Below are positions 13,176 through 14,577 of a stretch of 14,577 bases of DNA, one piece after another (the stretch's first letter is position 1; the number at the start of each line of letters is the position of its first letter). Source of the stretch: JAHHLP01 sp041609895. GTDB lineage: Bacteria; Bacteroidota; Rhodothermia; Rhodothermales; JABDKH01. The notes beneath the pieces are model-generated. The model saw only the letters and a program-made list of their open reading frames with translations. It did no database searches and was not told where the DNA came from. Made by a program: the position numbers and the translations under genes. The stretch covers positions 1-14,577 of the forward strand of contig JBFIPX010000071.1 of assembly GCA_041609895.1 (NCBI GenBank), in the 5' to 3' direction.

Positions 13176-14159
13176 ATGCGAGCCTTCGTCGCCACCGCAT
13201 ACGGACCGCCCGCGGTGCTCCAACTCAGGAACGTCGCAAAGCCTGTTCATGGCGCCAACGAGGTTCTCATCAAGGTGTATGCCACGACCGTGACTTCCGG
13301 TGATTGGAGGGTTAGAAGCCTCGAGATTCCCAGGGGCTTTAGGCTCCTCTCGAGATTGATGTTTGGAATCTCCAGACCAAGGCAGCCGATCCTGGGAAGT
13401 GAAGTTGCCGGACGAGTAGAGTCGGTGGGAAAAGAAGTAACAAGATTCCACCCTGGGGATGATGTGGTTGCATACAGCGAGTCTTTGGGATGTCACGCCG
13501 AGTACATATCCATGGCGCAGGATGCTGCGATCGCGCCAAAGCCGGCCAACCTGTCGTTTGAGGAGGCGGCCGCCCTCTCGTTCGGCGGAACAACGGCACT
13601 GCAGTTTCTTAGGCGCGGCAACGTCCGCAGCAAAGACAACGTCCTTGTCAATGGTGCATCCGGCGCTGTGGGTAGTGCGGCGGTGCAGCTTGCCAAACAC
13701 TTCGGTGCGACGGTGACCGGCGTGTGTAGCACTGCAAATCTTGAGCTGGTCAAATCTCTCGGCGCCGACGAGGTGATCGACTACACGAGGCAGGATGTAG
13801 CCGCGCACGGATCGACCTATGAGATAATTGTCGATACGGTGGGGACGCTTCCGTTCTCTCGAAGCAAGAACCTGCTCAAGGAAGGGGGACGCCTTCTTTT
13901 GGTCCTCGGAACACTGTCGGACGTGCTGCAGATACCCTGGGTGTCGATGACAAGCACCAAGAGGGTAATAGCCGGTCCGGCCCCGGCCAACTCAGAGGAT
14001 TTGCAAGTCCTTGTCGGGCTGGCTGAGACAGGACAGTTTACACCGCTCATTGATCGGAGCTATCCGTTCGAGCAGATGGTTGACGCCCACACCTACGTCG
14101 ACAAGGGGCATAAGCGGGGCAACGTTGTCATCGTGCTCGAGCAGAACAAGGTAGTTTGA
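13176..14159 (+). CDS. NAD(P)-dependent medium-chain alcohol dehydrogenase/quinone oxidoreductase
   Basis: The protein has 327 residues. An N-terminal GroES-like domain (about 1-120: EVLIKVYATTVTSGDWRVRS, then ILGSEVAGRVESVGKEV and FHPGDDVVAY) precedes a Rossmann domain with VNGASGAVGSAAVQLAK (158-174) and the GADEVIDYTRQD segment. The Cys and Glu/His zinc ligands of classic alcohol dehydrogenases are absent, so this is the zinc-independent quinone-oxidoreductase/RTN4IP1-like branch. It probably reduces alkenals or quinones with NADPH; the substrate is unknown. AAAGAGA lies just before the ATG, and a perfect palindrome covers the space upstream, suggesting repressible expression. No operon partner follows. 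A cytoplasmic location is expected. Confidence 0.92.
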   Translation: MRAFVATAYGPPAVLQLRNVAKPVHGANEVLIKVYATTVTSGDWRVRSLEIPRGFRLLSRLMFGISRPRQPILGSEVAGRVESVGKEVTRFHPGDDVVAYSESLGCHAEYISMAQDAAIAPKPANLSFEEAAALSFGGTTALQFLRRGNVRSKDNVLVNGASGAVGSAAVQLAKHFGATVTGVCSTANLELVKSLGADEVIDYTRQDVAAHGSTYEIIVDTVGTLPFSRSKNLLKEGGRLLLVLGTLSDVLQIPWVSMTSTKRVIAGPAPANSEDLQVLVGLAETGQFTPLIDRSYPFEQMVDAHTYVDKGHKRGNVVIVLEQNKVV

Positions 14160-14502
14160 CACGTCACACGGAATCGATTCTCGGATTGGTGGCCATTAGA
14201 GGCCGAGGCGGGGTAAGTCGGTCGCCTATCTGCCCTCGCGGTCCATTCATCCACAGCTCTGGACGTCGTCAACGGCCTTCAACAAGTTCGGGCCATTGAG
14301 TTGACGAGCCGAGCAGGAGTGGACGGAACCGGATCTGAAGGGCCTGGCGGAGCGAAAACGACGGACCGTAGGGCAGTTTATCCACCTCACATGGCACCGC
14401 CTTTATCCCGTACCAGGTCCCGCCTAATCCTCACAGATCAATAGTCGGCGCTGCGCTACGGTCTCTCCGAACGAATGGAGCTAATTGGAGGTGTGGATTC
14501 TC
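14160..14502. other. 343-bp intergenic region with a possible decayed gene fragment
   Basis: No intact gene is visible. On the plus strand one frame is open for 40 codons between stops (14305-14427) and contains RRTVGQFIHLTWHRLYP, which loosely recalls a helix of DinB-like proteins, with no start codon or ribosome site. This may be a remnant or chance. The promoter for the lipoprotein at 14503 should lie in the last about 100 nt. Confidence 0.35.
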
Positions 14503-14577
14503 ATGAATAAAGTAAAATACATTGTCTTACTGTCCCTCGTAGCGCTGATAACCTCAGCCTGCACCTCGGACGTTCCC
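14503..14577 (+). CDS. Lipoprotein, N-terminal fragment (runs off window)
   Basis: Only 25 codons are present. An ATG preceded by a strong Shine-Dalgarno site (GGAGG at 14487-14491, 11 nt upstream) opens a typical lipoprotein signal: MNKVK, a hydrophobic core VLLSLVALITS, then Ala-Cys20. The mature start is CTSDVP. The -3 residue is Thr, slightly off consensus. The function cannot be told from this fragment. It shows that ordinary genes here do use Shine-Dalgarno sites, in contrast to the two S8 proteases. Confidence 0.8.
   Translation, partial: MNKVKYIVLLSLVALITSACTSDVP

Overview
The window most resembles a marine Bacteroidota-type genome, probably Rhodothermia/Rhodothermales. It encodes a protein with a C-terminal type IX secretion (T9SS type A) sorting domain, several lipoproteins, two lipoprotein subtilases and a RimK cluster, at roughly mid-50s % GC. 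No rRNA, tRNA, IS element, phage gene or CRISPR array is visible. The lineage is inferred from protein style only.

Layout. 1-1572 (+) is the 3' part of a glycoside hydrolase family 2 enzyme of beta-glucuronidase/galactosidase type, cut by the window edge. 1777-2667 (+) is a secreted, probably lipid-anchored TTHB210-like (DUF5602) protein. 2768-4147 (-) is a subtilisin-like (S8) lipoprotein protease. 4469-5377 (-) is a small secreted T9SS cargo protein. 6150-7469 (+) is a second S8 lipoprotein protease with a strong intrinsic terminator. 7639-11210 (-) is a compact gene string: a RimB-like retropepsin, RimK (S6 glutamate ligase), a succinylglutamate desuccinylase/aspartoacylase-like hydrolase and an extended SDR reductase. 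11383-12897 (+) is a TPR lipoprotein divergent from that string. 13176-14159 (+) is an MDR oxidoreductase behind an operator-like palindrome. A new lipoprotein gene starts at 14503 and leaves the window.

Main discovery. The two S8 proteases are diverged paralogues, but the untranslated DNA before their start codons is far better conserved than their N-terminal coding sequence. Each leader (4148-4335 on the minus strand, 5948-6149 on the plus strand) folds by hand into the same architecture. An outer stem ATGTGG/CCACAT encloses two hairpins that meet at a three-way junction with an invariant CGCGTAC linker. A spacer follows, then an invariant 15-nt G-rich block (ATCTGCGCGGGCGGG) and a 9-10 bp hairpin directly before the ATG. 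Several stem positions differ between the copies by compensatory changes (A-U to G-C, C-G to G-C), so the conservation looks structural. The start-adjacent hairpins share almost no sequence yet both pair fully, and neither gene has a Shine-Dalgarno sequence, unlike other genes here. I do not recognise a known riboswitch or leader class. The simplest reading is a previously undescribed cis-regulatory RNA controlling translation of cell-envelope subtilases.

Both protease propeptides also carry a tandem hexapeptide (KFLSRY x3 in one, ERYKIL-type units in the other) at the same place, just before the I9-like propeptide strand. The two proteases, their shared leader, the shared propeptide repeat and the T9SS cargo gene between them form a plausible envelope proteolysis module.
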